From: Pantoea anthophila
Lineage (GTDB): Bacteria; Pseudomonadota; Gammaproteobacteria; Enterobacterales; Enterobacteriaceae
Assembly (NCBI RefSeq): GCF_006494375.1
Contig: NZ_VHIZ01000056.1
Location: 327,685-391,684, forward strand
Reading direction: 5' to 3'
DNA length: 64,000 bases
Shown here: positions 42,233 to 51,037 of the stretch, one piece after another
Layout: every line of letters begins with the position of its first letter
Position numbering within the stretch: the first letter of the stretch is position 1
Program-made: the position numbers and the translations under genes
The notes under the pieces: model-generated
Seen by the model: only the letters and a program-made list of their open reading frames with translations
Told to the model about the DNA's origin: nothing
Database searches by the model: none

Positions 42233-42623
42233 AGGGTTCCTTTTTTATCAGCAAGGCTAGCTGAAAATCAGCCCGTGCAGTTTCCTGAACGTGCGCATTT
42301 CCTGCACCATCTGTGACGGTGTCACTAAAAGTCGATGAATTTTTTTTATTGACGCATCAGCCCAGTGGCTACGCGGCCTTAACACCATTTTAACCAGTTT
42401 CTCACTCGCCTGAGAAAGGCTGAAAAGCTGGCTTGCCGGGTAAAGGGCTGCTATAGCAGTAAAGCATCTTTCTCAGTGTTCACTGAAAAAGAGTAGGTAA
42501 ATACGCATTTTGTCTACTTTTTATCGCAGTTTCGGTTTTGGGTGCGGTGGCCTGTTTTGCTGCATCTGTCGGACTGTTTAGCGCTGTTATAACAATTGAG
42601 ATCGTTATCAGGGAGATTCTCCT
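42233..42623. promoter_or_regulatory. Divergent regulatory gap, DHA2 exporter / OsmU-like operon
   Basis: 390 bp without a gene. Its middle has a cluster of inverted repeats: CTGAGAAAG 42410-42418 against CTTTCTCAG 42468-42476, an inner CTGCTATAGCAG, and TCAGTGttCACTGA just after. It may be a structured leader, operator cluster or small RNA; no promoter could be fixed. Confidence 0.4.
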
Positions 42624-43340
42624 ATGCAAAATGCTTCACTGGCCCGACGCGCCGGTCTGGCACTGCTTGCAGTGGTCGCAGTGATTGCGGTGCTGATCTG
42701 GGGCCTCGGCTGGGATCAGCTGGTCGCCCGTAAGGTCGACCTGCTTTATCTCGGGCAACAACACCTCTTCTTAGTGTTCTGGTCGATGCTGTTCGCCCTG
42801 CTGGTCGGTATTCCCAGCGGCATCCTGCTCAGTCGCCCGTTTGCCCGCCGCTGGGCCGAGTATGTGATGCAGATTTTCAACATCGGTAACACCCTGCCGC
42901 CGCTGGCGGTGCTGGCTCTGGCGATGGTCATTATCGGGATTGGCGACCGTCCGGCGCTGATAGCCCTGTTTCTGGCCTCGCTGCTGCCTATCGTCCGCAA
43001 CACCTTCTCCGGCCTGAGCGCCGTTCCCCCGTCACTGATTGAAGCCGCCAACGGCATCGGTATGACTAAACTGCAGCGTCTGCGCCGGGTGGAGTTGCCG
43101 AATGCCCTGCCGGTGATCCTCTCCGGCGTGCGCATCGCAACGGCCATCAATGTCGGAACCGCTCCGCTGGCGTTCCTGATCGGGGCCAGCAGCTTTGGCG
43201 AGCTGATCTTCCCCGGCATCTATCTGAATGACTTTCCGACACTGATCCTCGGCGCTGTTGCTACCGCACTGGTGGCACTGGTGCTGGATATGTTGCTGGC
43301 TGCACTGGGCCGCTTACTGAGTCCGCACGCGGCGGTCTGA
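42624..43340 (+). CDS. Compatible-solute ABC importer permease (OsmU/OpuC type), first
   Basis: 238 residues, about six helices, with the permease loop [24 protein letters not shown] and the [11 protein letters not shown] segment typical of glycine-betaine/choline/carnitine permeases. First gene of a four-gene operon in the order permease, binding protein, permease, ATPase, which is that of the Salmonella OsmU locus (OsmY-OsmX-OsmW-OsmV). ATG at 42624 follows GGGAGA. Confidence 0.9.
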   Translation: MQNASLARRAGLALLAVVAVIAVLIWGLGWDQLVARKVDLLYLGQQHLFLVFWSMLFALLVGIPSGILLSRPFARRWAEYVMQIFNIGNTLPPLAVLALAMVIIGIGDRPALIALFLASLLPIVRNTFSGLSAVPPSLIEAANGIGMTKLQRLRRVELPNALPVILSGVRIATAINVGTAPLAFLIGASSFGELIFPGIYLNDFPTLILGAVATALVALVLDMLLAALGRLLSPHAAV

Positions 43341-43357
43341 CCACAAGGAGCTTTGCA

Positions 43358-44269
43358 ATGCTAACGCACTGGATAAAGAAGAGCGTGGTGGCGCTTACCG
43401 CGACGCTGCTGCTAAGCCAGACGGCACAGGCGGCTGCCCCGCTGGTGATGGCGACCAAGAGTTTCACCGAGCAGCATATTCTCTCCGCCATGACCGTGCT
43501 GTGGCTGAAGAAGAAAGGCTTTGAGGTGGTGCCCAAACGGAATATTGCCACCACCATCGGCCGTAACGCGCTGCTGAATAAGCAGATCGATATGGTCTGG
43601 GAGTACACCGGGACCTCACTGATTATCTTCAACCACATCAGCCAGCCGATGTCCTCTCAGCAGGCCTATGAGACGGTGAAAAAACTGGATGCAAAACTGG
43701 GGCTGGTCTGGCTTGACCCGGCACCGATGAACAACACCTACGCCTTTGCCATGACCCGGAAACGTGCTGAAAAAGAGGGTATCAGCACGATGTCGCAGCT
43801 GGTCGCAAAGATTGAGCAGGTGCGGAAGACCGACCCGGACCATAACTGGCGACTCGGGCTGGACCTGGAGTTTTCCGGGCGTAGCGACGGCATGAAGCCG
43901 CTGCAGAAAACCTACGACCTGGCGCTGGATCGCCCGCAGATCCGGCAGATGGACCCCGGCCTGGTCTATAACGCCATTCGCGACGGCTTTGTCGATGCCG
44001 GTCTGATCTACACCACCGATGGCCGGGTAAAAGGATTCGACCTGAAAGTGCTGGAGGATGATAAGCATTTCTTCCCCAGCTACAACGTGACGCCTGTGGT
44101 GCGTCAGGATGTGCTGGCGAGCCATCCGGGTCTGGACACCGCGCTCAATCAGCTTTCGGCGCAGATCACCGATGAGGCGATTACCGAGCTGAATAAGCGG
44201 GTCGACATCGATCATCAGTCGCCGGAGAAAGTGGCGCGTGATTTCCTTCAATCCAAAAACATGCTGTAA
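43358..44269 (+). CDS. osmX: Compatible-solute ABC importer binding protein (OsmX/OsmF-like)
   Basis: 303 residues with a signal peptide ([19 protein letters not shown]). The mature start [24 protein letters not shown] is the OpuBC/OsmF-type pattern, followed by [12 protein letters not shown] and [17 protein letters not shown]; the PAPMNNTY region builds the ligand cage in this family. Periplasmic binding of betaine-like osmolytes. AAGGAG upstream; 17 bp after the first permease gene. Confidence 0.9.
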   Translation: MLTHWIKKSVVALTATLLLSQTAQAAAPLVMATKSFTEQHILSAMTVLWLKKKGFEVVPKRNIATTIGRNALLNKQIDMVWEYTGTSLIIFNHISQPMSSQQAYETVKKLDAKLGLVWLDPAPMNNTYAFAMTRKRAEKEGISTMSQLVAKIEQVRKTDPDHNWRLGLDLEFSGRSDGMKPLQKTYDLALDRPQIRQMDPGLVYNAIRDGFVDAGLIYTTDGRVKGFDLKVLEDDKHFFPSYNVTPVVRQDVLASHPGLDTALNQLSAQITDEAITELNKRVDIDHQSPEKVARDFLQSKNML

Positions 44270-44278
44270 GGAGGCACT

Positions 44279-44926
44279 GTGGATACCCTTCACTACATCA
44301 TGGATAACTGGAATACCCTGCTGACCCTGAGCTGGCAGCACAGCTGGCTGGTGCTGGTCGCGGTCGGACTGGCGATTGTCATTGGCGTGCCGCTCGGCAT
44401 TCTGATTGTCCGGGTCCGGTGGCTGGCGGCCCCGATCCTCGGCATCGCCACCGTGGTACTGACCATCCCGACCATTGCGCTGTTTGGTCTGATGATCCCG
44501 CTCTTTTCACTGATCGGTCAGGGCATCGGTGCGCTGCCCGCCATCACCGCTGTGTTCCTCTACTCCCTGCTGCCGATTGTGCGCAACACGCACACCGCCC
44601 TGGAGAACCTGCCGGGCGGTCTGCGTGAGGCGGGTCGTGGTATCGGCATGACCTTCTGGCAGCGTCTGCGCTGGGTGGAGATCCCGATGGCGCTGCCGGT
44701 CATTTTTGGCGGCATCCGCACCGCCGTGGTGATGAACGTCGGCGTCATGGCGATTGCCGCCGTGATTGGAGCCGGCGGCCTGGGCCAGCTGCTGCTGGAT
44801 GGCATCAGCGGCAGTGATATTCGCATGTTGATTGCCGGGGCACTGATGATCTGTCTGCTGGCTATTGTTCTTGACTGGCTGCTGCACCGTTTGCAGCAGG
44901 CGCTGACTCCTAAGGGGATTCGATAA
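44279..44926 (+). CDS. osmW: Compatible-solute ABC importer permease, second (OsmW-like)
   Basis: 215 residues, GTG start with AAGGAGG upstream. Membrane permease with EAGRGIGMTFWQRLRWVEIPMALP loop and LPIVRNTHTALENLPGG, paralogous to the first permease. The two likely form a heterodimeric channel. Stop overlaps the ATPase start (TAATG). Confidence 0.9.
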   Translation: MDTLHYIMDNWNTLLTLSWQHSWLVLVAVGLAIVIGVPLGILIVRVRWLAAPILGIATVVLTIPTIALFGLMIPLFSLIGQGIGALPAITAVFLYSLLPIVRNTHTALENLPGGLREAGRGIGMTFWQRLRWVEIPMALPVIFGGIRTAVVMNVGVMAIAAVIGAGGLGQLLLDGISGSDIRMLIAGALMICLLAIVLDWLLHRLQQALTPKGIR

Positions 44927-46062
44927 TGATCACGCTGGAAAACCTGACGAAAACCTTTACCCAGAAAAACGGTACCACCAACAAAGCCGTCGATAACGTC
45001 AGCCTGCATGTGCCAGCCGGTGAGATGTGCGTCCTGCTGGGGCCATCGGGCTGCGGAAAAACCACTACCCTGAAGATGATTAACCGCCTTATCCCTGCCA
45101 CCAGTGGCCGGATTCTGATTAATGGCGAAGATACCAGTACGCAGGACACCACCACCCTGCGTCGAAACATCGGCTATGTGATCCAGCAGATTGGACTGTT
45201 CCCGAACATGACCATCGAAGAGAACATTACCGTGGTGCCGCGCATGCTGGGCTGGGATAAGAAGCAGTGCCACGAGCGCGCGACCGAGCTGATGAGCATG
45301 GTGGCGCTGGACCCGACTAAATTCCTGCATCGCTATCCGCGAGAGATGTCCGGCGGCCAGCAGCAGCGCATCGGGGTGATTCGTGCGCTGGCGGCGGATC
45401 CACCGGTGCTGCTGATGGATGAGCCTTTCGGGGCGGTTGACCCGATTAACCGTGAAGTCATTCAGAACGAGTTTCTCGATATGCAGCGTCAGCTGAAGAA
45501 AACCGTGATGCTGGTGAGTCACGATATCGATGAGGCGCTGAAGCTCGGCGACCGGATTGCGGTGTTTGGTCAGGGTAAGATCGTGCAGTGCGCCAGCCCG
45601 GATGAGCTGCTGGCCACACCGGCGAATGATTTCGTCGGCTCGTTTGTCGGTCAGGACCGCACGCTGAAGCGCCTGCTGCTGGTGCAGGCGGGGGACGTCA
45701 CCGATCAGCAGCCCACCATTACCGTGCGTCGTTCTACGCCGCTGGAGGAAGCCTTTGGCACCATGGATGAGAACGATATGCGCTCGATTACCGTGGTCGA
45801 TGAGGATGGCAAACCGCTGGGCTTCGTGAAGCGTCGCGAGGCGCGCAACGTCAGCGGCCGCTGTGAAGAGCGCCTGCACACCTTTAAGGTGACCGGCAAA
45901 GCGGAAGAGAACCTGCGCGTGGTGCTGTCAAAGCTCTATGAACACAATACGGTCTGGATGCCGATTGTTGATGAGGAGGGTCGCTACAGCGGTGAGATTT
46001 CGCAGGATTATATCGCCGACTACCTGAGTTCAGGCCGCACGCGTCGTCGTCTGAATACGTAG
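44926..46062 (+). CDS. osmV: Compatible-solute ABC importer ATPase with CBS domains (OsmV-like)
   Basis: 378 residues. Walker A GPSGCGKTTTLK, Q-loop YVIQQIGLFPNMT, signature MSGGQQQRIGVIRAL, Walker B VLLMDEPFGAVDP, H-loop VSHDIDEALK. The C-terminal ~120 residues form CBS repeats (SITVVDEDGKPLGFVK, WMPIVDEEGRYSGEIS), which in OpuA/OsmV-type ATPases sense ionic strength. Last gene of the operon; a strong terminator follows. Confidence 0.92.
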   Translation: MITLENLTKTFTQKNGTTNKAVDNVSLHVPAGEMCVLLGPSGCGKTTTLKMINRLIPATSGRILINGEDTSTQDTTTLRRNIGYVIQQIGLFPNMTIEENITVVPRMLGWDKKQCHERATELMSMVALDPTKFLHRYPREMSGGQQQRIGVIRALAADPPVLLMDEPFGAVDPINREVIQNEFLDMQRQLKKTVMLVSHDIDEALKLGDRIAVFGQGKIVQCASPDELLATPANDFVGSFVGQDRTLKRLLLVQAGDVTDQQPTITVRRSTPLEEAFGTMDENDMRSITVVDEDGKPLGFVKRREARNVSGRCEERLHTFKVTGKAEENLRVVLSKLYEHNTVWMPIVDEEGRYSGEISQDYIADYLSSGRTRRRLNT

Positions 46063-46077
46063 ACTCCTCTGTAGATG

Positions 46078-46100
46078 AAAGGGCCACACGGCCCTTTTTT
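46078..46100 (+). terminator. Rho-independent terminator of the OsmU-like operon
   Basis: 8-bp stem AAAGGGCC/GGCCCTTT with ACAC loop and following T run, 16 bp after the stop. Confidence 0.9.
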
Positions 46101-46150
46101 GTTACCGTGGACAGGCCCGAATTAAACCGCAATAACGTTGCTTAAGGCGA

Positions 46151-46255
46151 AGGGAACAGGGTCAGAAGAGGAAAGCGTCCCGCGCCAGGGATGGCGCGGG
46201 CCGAGCCTGTCATGGATGACATCTTTTGCGTCTTTCCGATCTGACCCTGTTCCCT
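46151..46255. repeat. Structured palindromic repeat, copy A (105 bp)
   Basis: Outer ends AGGGAACAGGGTCAGA (46151-46166) and TCTGACCCTGTTCCCT (46240-46255) are perfect inverted repeats; inside, GGAAAG pairs with CTTTCC, and two hairpins lie at the centre: CCCGCGCC/GGCGCGGG (46179-46200) and GTCAT-GG-ATGAC. It sits between the convergent OsmU-like operon and NCS2 permease gene. A second copy is at 62270-62370. Confidence 0.88.
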
Positions 46256-46329
46256 GCGCAGGTGCGATCTTACAGCAAGCCGGGGCACAGGCTGGCAACC
46301 CGTCCTGCTGGCGGACTCCTCTCAGCCGG

Positions 46330-47706
46330 TCATCCCTCCGTCAGCGTCTCCGCCTCAACCTCTTCCACCGTCCGCGCCTCATCCGGCAGCACCAGATTCA
46401 GCACAATGGCCAGGATGCCACCGGTAGTGACTGCATGACCAAACAGGCTGCCGATCAGCGGCGGGAACTGCTTCAGCACGTCCGGCACCGCTTCCACACC
46501 CAGCCCGATGCCGAAGGCGATGGCGACGATCAGCATCTCGCGGCGACCAAGCGGTGTCTGGGTCATCACCCGGATACCGGCCGCAACCACGCTGCCAAAC
46601 ATCACCACGGTCGCGCCGCCCAGTACCGGCGGTGGGATCTGCTGCAGCAGGGAGCCAACCGCCGGAAAGAGCCCCAGCAGCGCCAGCATAATGCCCAGCA
46701 GCATCCCCACGTAGCGGCTGGCAACGCCGGTCATCTGGATGACACCGTTATTCTGCGCGAAGGTGGTGTTAGGAAAGGCCGAGAAAACCGCGGCCAGCAC
46801 GCAGCTCAGGCCATCGGCGACGATACCGCCCTGCAGCCGCTGCTGGAAAGGCTTACCGGTGATCGGCTGCTGTGAAATAAGACAGTTGGCCGTCAGATCG
46901 CCCACCGCTTCAATCACCGCAATGACAGATACCAGCGCGATAGGCAGAAAGATGGTCCAGTCGAAGGCGAAACCAAAGCGGAAAAAGGCCGGCAGCACCA
47001 GCCAGCTGCTCTCCGGCGCAGCCTTCAGCTGCAGATGGCCGGTTAACGCCGCCGCCACACACCCCACGGCGATACCCGCGACTACGGCAACCAGCCGCGC
47101 CCAGCGGTTACGCGAGCGGTTCAGCGCCACAATCACCAGCAGCGTCAGCGCACCCAGCGCCAGATTTCCCGGCGCGCCAAAGTCAGTGGCATTGTGGCCA
47201 CCTGCCCAGTCGGTGATGCTCACTTTGATCAGGCTGATACCAATCAGCGTAATCACGCTGCCGGTGACGACCGGCGTCAGCACCTTGCGCAGCGCGCCGA
47301 CGCAGCGGCTGATGACCACCGGGATCAGTGCCGCCACCAGGTTACAGCCAAACAGCATCGCCAGAATCTCTTCAGGCGAACCGCCACGCCCCTTGATCAT
47401 TAACCCACCCGACAGGATCACACCCAGAAACGCAAAGCTGGTGCCCTGCAGACAGATCATCCCGGCACCGACGCCATAAAAGCGCCGGGCCTGCATAAAG
47501 GTGCCCAGACCGGAAACAAACAGGGACATGCTGATCAGATAAGGAATATAGGCCTGCAGTCCCAGCACCGAACCGATAATCAGCGGCGGGGTAATAATGC
47601 CGACGACGCTGGCAAGCAGATGCTGCAGTGCGGCAAAGAATGCCGGTACGGGACCAATGCGGGCTTCAAGCCCATATAACAAACCTTTCTCGTGCGAGTG
47701 CGACAT
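46330..47706 (-). CDS. NCS2-family purine (xanthine/urate-type) permease
   Basis: 458 residues, about 14 helices, closest in my recognition to XanP/XanQ-type xanthine permeases: QHLLASVVGIITPPLI, LQGTSFAFLG, the NCS2 signature region FPNTTFAQNNGVIQMTGVASRYVG and PVLGGATVVMFG. It imports purines by proton symport. Substrate may be xanthine, urate or hypoxanthine. It fits guaD-xdhABC, hpxO and hiuH in this window, and a sigma-54-like element lies just upstream. Confidence 0.9.
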   Translation of the reverse strand: MSHSHEKGLLYGLEARIGPVPAFFAALQHLLASVVGIITPPLIIGSVLGLQAYIPYLISMSLFVSGLGTFMQARRFYGVGAGMICLQGTSFAFLGVILSGGLMIKGRGGSPEEILAMLFGCNLVAALIPVVISRCVGALRKVLTPVVTGSVITLIGISLIKVSITDWAGGHNATDFGAPGNLALGALTLLVIVALNRSRNRWARLVAVVAGIAVGCVAAALTGHLQLKAAPESSWLVLPAFFRFGFAFDWTIFLPIALVSVIAVIEAVGDLTANCLISQQPITGKPFQQRLQGGIVADGLSCVLAAVFSAFPNTTFAQNNGVIQMTGVASRYVGMLLGIMLALLGLFPAVGSLLQQIPPPVLGGATVVMFGSVVAAGIRVMTQTPLGRREMLIVAIAFGIGLGVEAVPDVLKQFPPLIGSLFGHAVTTGGILAIVLNLVLPDEARTVEEVEAETLTEG

Positions 47707-47742
47707 GGTGGTGCTCCAGCTCTGTGTGGTTAGCGGAGTTAA

Positions 47743-47758
47743 TGCATTTTCTGCGCCA
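47743..47758 (-). promoter_or_regulatory. Sigma-54-like promoter of the NCS2 permease
   Basis: On the minus strand TGGCGCAGAAAATGCA; the -24 GG and -12 GC are kept, with three mismatches to TGGCACG-N4-TTGCW. It ends 37 bp before the start codon. Confidence 0.45.
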
Positions 47759-47824
47759 TCACGTCGGGGATTCGCGGTTAACGATCCAGGTCATTCAAAT
47801 ATAAGCGGAAATAGTTACAGAAAA

Positions 47825-47860
47825 CGGGTCGTAAGCCTGAAACTTTAGGCTCACGACCCG
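47825..47860 (-). terminator. Terminator of bioD2
   Basis: 14-nt arms (47825-47838 / 47847-47860) pair at 13 positions; on the minus strand a T-rich run follows. It lies 27 bp beyond the bioD2 stop. Confidence 0.75.
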
Positions 47861-47886
47861 CTCAGATGACTTGTTTTGTTTCAGTA

Positions 47887-48585
47887 TCAGGCGATCTTTG
47901 CACTCACAGCGTGCAGATCGGGCTGCTCCAGCAGAGAAATATCGATCCAGGAGGTCAGGTCGCGCTGTTCAGGACGGGGCAGATAAGGAAGCTCACCCAG
48001 CAGCGGTGCCGCAATCTTTTCACGCAGCACCTCAATGATGTCACTGTAGTGCGCCAGCCCCGGATTGACGCGGTTAGCCACCCAGCCCACCAGCGGCAGG
48101 CCATCGTGCGCGATGGCTTCCGCGGTCAGCAGCGCATGACTGATGCAGCCCGACTGGATACCCACCACCAGCACAACCGGCAGCTGCTGTTCTGCGACCC
48201 AGCGCGAGAGCGGACGTCCGTCGTTCATCAGACTGCGCCAGCCGCCGGTGCCCTCCACCACCACCCGATCGGCCTGCTGCGTCAGATGTGTCAGACCCTG
48301 AGTCAGCCGGGAATAGTCGATTATCTGGCTGGGATGGGTGCAGATCTCCTCCTCCTCAAACACCAGCGGATTAATCGCCTCATAAGGCAGGTCGATGGAT
48401 GAAGCGCTTTGCAGAACCTGTGCATCTTTGTTACGCAGGCCATCAGCGGTTTTGACCGCGCAGCGCGCGACAGGCTTATAGCCGACGGCACTGACGTTGC
48501 TCTGAATAAAACATTGCAAAAGGGCGCGGGACACCACCGTTTTGCCTGTAGCCGTATCGGTGCCGGTAACAAATAGTCTGTTCAC
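47887..48585 (-). CDS. bioD2: Dethiobiotin synthetase BioD2 (YnfK)
   Basis: 232 residues; GTG start with GGAGAAG upstream. P-loop VTGTDTATGKTVVSRALL, diaminopelargonate-binding GYKPVA, and VVEGTGGWRSL in place. The family converts 7,8-diaminopelargonate with CO2 and ATP into dethiobiotin; the second paralogue YnfK has an unsettled role. It lies downstream of mlc as in E. coli. Confidence 0.92.
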   Translation of the reverse strand: MNRLFVTGTDTATGKTVVSRALLQCFIQSNVSAVGYKPVARCAVKTADGLRNKDAQVLQSASSIDLPYEAINPLVFEEEEICTHPSQIIDYSRLTQGLTHLTQQADRVVVEGTGGWRSLMNDGRPLSRWVAEQQLPVVLVVGIQSGCISHALLTAEAIAHDGLPLVGWVANRVNPGLAHYSDIIEVLREKIAAPLLGELPYLPRPEQRDLTSWIDISLLEQPDLHAVSAKIA

Positions 48586-48610
48586 TCCACTTCTCCTCTC
48601 AAAGCGTTGC

Positions 48611-48629
48611 GGCTAATCGGTGATTAGCC
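48611..48629 (-). terminator. Stem-loop between mlc and bioD2
   Basis: Perfect 8-bp stem GGCTAATC/GATTAGCC with a 3-nt loop in the 113-bp gap; no strong T run. Confidence 0.45.
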
Positions 48630-48698
48630 CTGCTGCGAAACGGCATTTTAAGGAATCCAGAATGAGAACAGATTGCGTTAGCGCAAGTTCAGGCCCGC

Positions 48699-49916
48699 TT
48701 AACCTTGCAACAGTTTCACTAACAGGTGTCCGTTATAGAGAGCGTCTTTGATCAGCGCGGCGGCACCGAGTGTGCCCGGTTCGCTGAATTCAGTGGGGGC
48801 CAGCTGAATGCCTGCACTGTAGGCAGGCAGGGACTGCTGCAGAATCGTGTTGCTCACCGCCGGAAACAGCACCTCTGCCGCCGCATTCAGCGGAGAACCG
48901 ATAAGAATATGTTGTGGATTAAAAATATTAACCATCATCGCCAGAATCCGCCCTGCGTGATGACCGACGCTGGCAATGGTGTCGCGCGCCAGGCGATCGC
49001 CCGACAGGGCGGCCTCACATAATGATGACAGCGTCAGCTCCTGACGATTAAGCAGGCTGTCGGGCTGGGCCGCCAGACGCTGCGCCGCCAGCGCCAGCAG
49101 ACTGCCGGTACTGGCGACCGTCTCCAGACAGCCGTGATTGCCGCAGTAGCACTGCTGACCATAAGGATCGATTTGCGTATGGCCGATCTCGACCAGCGCC
49201 CGCCCCCGCTTATGCAGCAGCTGGCCGCCGCTGATCACCCCGGCGCCGACCGTTTCATCGATCACGATCTGAATCACATCCTGCGCGCCGCGCGAAGCGC
49301 CGAACAGCGACTCCGCCAGTGTCCAGGCAGAGATATCGTGCTGCACAAACACCGGCAATCCCGTGTGCGCCTCCAGCGCATCGCCCAGCGGCATATCACG
49401 CACCTGATAGCCCGGCAGCCGATGCACCACGCCTGACGCGGCGTTGATCAGACCCGGCAGCGTGATGGCGATGGCCGTCAGACGCTCCAGCTTTTTCTGA
49501 TGACGGATAAAGAAGGCATCCACCTGTTCAATCAGGGCGGTCAGCAGCGGCTGAGCGGATTCATCGGGCAGCGGCAGGCTCTCTTCGGCCAGCGCCTGAC
49601 TGCTGAGATCGCGCAGCGTAAAGGTCATGGCACCGCGATGCAGACGAATGGCCAGATAGTGCCAGGCCTCCGTGTCCAGAATCAGGCCGATGGCCGGACG
49701 GCCACGACTGCCGGGTTCCTGAAACTCCGTCTCCTGCACCAGATGCGCGTCCAGCATTTCACGCACAATTTTTGTGATGCTGGCTGGCGCAAGCTGGGCA
49801 CGGCGGGCAAGTTCGATACGCGAAATGGGACCATAACGGTCAATCAGCTGATATACGACACCTGCATTGGTCTGCTTGATCTGGTCAATATGGCCAGGTT
49901 GACTGTCCGGATTCAC
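48699..49916 (-). CDS. mlc: Global sugar regulator Mlc (ROK family)
   Basis: 405 residues from the GTG at 49916 (GGGAGC upstream), aligned with the 406-residue E. coli Mlc; longer in-frame starts have no conserved sequence. N-terminal helix-turn-helix ISRIELARRAQLAPASITKIVREM; the ROK core holds VEIGHTQIDPYG and the zinc site CYCGNHGC. Mlc represses ptsG, manXYZ, malT and pts genes and is sequestered by EIICB-Glc. A CRP-like site lies upstream at 50007-50022. Confidence 0.96.
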   Translation of the reverse strand: MNPDSQPGHIDQIKQTNAGVVYQLIDRYGPISRIELARRAQLAPASITKIVREMLDAHLVQETEFQEPGSRGRPAIGLILDTEAWHYLAIRLHRGAMTFTLRDLSSQALAEESLPLPDESAQPLLTALIEQVDAFFIRHQKKLERLTAIAITLPGLINAASGVVHRLPGYQVRDMPLGDALEAHTGLPVFVQHDISAWTLAESLFGASRGAQDVIQIVIDETVGAGVISGGQLLHKRGRALVEIGHTQIDPYGQQCYCGNHGCLETVASTGSLLALAAQRLAAQPDSLLNRQELTLSSLCEAALSGDRLARDTIASVGHHAGRILAMMVNIFNPQHILIGSPLNAAAEVLFPAVSNTILQQSLPAYSAGIQLAPTEFSEPGTLGAAALIKDALYNGHLLVKLLQG

Positions 49917-50006
49917 AACCCTGCTCCCGGTTATTTTCGCGCTTCTAAATAAACATGCGACATGGTGAGGCAGATCAGGCAACAGCGTCAAATATTTGAT
50001 TAGAAA

Positions 50007-50022
50007 TGTGATTTATCGCACA
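50007..50022. promoter_or_regulatory. CRP-like site upstream of mlc
   Basis: TGTGA-N6-GCACA, about 90 bp before the mlc start and just past the ynfL stop. Confidence 0.55.
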
Positions 50023-50034
50023 TATTGGCCTCTG

Positions 50035-50940
50035 TCAAAGGGTGCTTCCGGGCCGGTTCTCCCGCAGTAGCGCCATCATATTCGCCATCGGTGCGGTGAT
50101 TTCGCGGCTGGCTGACCAGACCAGCCACAGCTCTGAAATGGCATCCTCTTCCGTCAGCGGCAACCAGACCAGATCGGCCAGCTGCGCCCGGCGGAAGGAG
50201 GCGGGCAGAATGGAGACGCCAAGACCGGTTGCCACCAGCCCCAGAATGGTCATCGCTTCCCCCACTTCCTGGGTGATATAGGGCTGGATGTGATAGCGAT
50301 GCAGCAGCGCCAGGATATCGCTGTAGAGCGCAGTTCCGCCCTGCGCATCAAAGAAGACGAAGGGTTCGGCAGCCAGCGCGGTGACGGAGATCGCGCCGGC
50401 ATCGGCCAGCGGATGCGCTTTGTGCACCACCGCACATAGCGGCTCGCTCATCAGCAGCTGATGCGCGAGATCGGCGGGCAGCGGCGTGTTGCGCATCACG
50501 CCAAGATCGAGCCGCCCCTCATGCAGCGGGGCCAGCTGCTGGCGGGTATTAATTTCCTGCATCTGAATATGCACCTGCGGCCAGCGCTGGCGAAAGCGAA
50601 ACAGCGCGTCGGAGACCACCGCGGTAAAGGGCGCCGAGGAGGTGAACCCGATTCGCAGCCCGCCCTCTTCTCCCCGATGCAGCCGGGCTGCCCGGTCGGC
50701 CGCCTGCTCGACCTGCAGCAGGATGGCGCGGGCATCGTTCAGCAATTGCTGTCCGGCAGCAGTCAGCTGAACACTGCGGTTGGTCCGGTTAAAGAGTCGG
50801 GCCCCGGTTTCTGCCTCCAGTTGCAGAATCTGCTGACTGAGTGGCGGCTGGGAGATGTTCAGCCGCCGGGCCGCGCGCCCGAAATGGAGCTCCTCGGCCA
50901 CCGCAATAAAGTAGCGCAGGTGACGCAACTCAATATTCAT
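50035..50940 (-). CDS. ynfL: LysR-family regulator YnfL
   Basis: 301 residues. N-terminal LysR helix-turn-helix ELRHLRYFIAVAEELHFGRAARRLNISQPPLSQQI, then a full substrate-binding domain (RIGFTSSAPF, GLGVSILP). It is divergent from the MFS gene ynfM over 97 bp holding an AT-rich dyad, the E. coli arrangement, so it probably controls ynfM. Confidence 0.9.
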   Translation of the reverse strand: MNIELRHLRYFIAVAEELHFGRAARRLNISQPPLSQQILQLEAETGARLFNRTNRSVQLTAAGQQLLNDARAILLQVEQAADRAARLHRGEEGGLRIGFTSSAPFTAVVSDALFRFRQRWPQVHIQMQEINTRQQLAPLHEGRLDLGVMRNTPLPADLAHQLLMSEPLCAVVHKAHPLADAGAISVTALAAEPFVFFDAQGGTALYSDILALLHRYHIQPYITQEVGEAMTILGLVATGLGVSILPASFRRAQLADLVWLPLTEEDAISELWLVWSASREITAPMANMMALLRENRPGSTL

Positions 50941-51037
50941 ATCTGAAACGTCTCATTTAAGATTATTAATATATTAGACATCATAATGATGCCTGCCTAA
51001 GCTGACGACAGGTTTTTTTACTCTTAAAGGAAAGTGT

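Noticed and set aside
44560-45879. 439-codon open frame antisense to the OsmU-like permease and ATPase genes
   Set aside because: Composition and lack of motifs mark it as a shadow; the opposite strand encodes intact ABC components.
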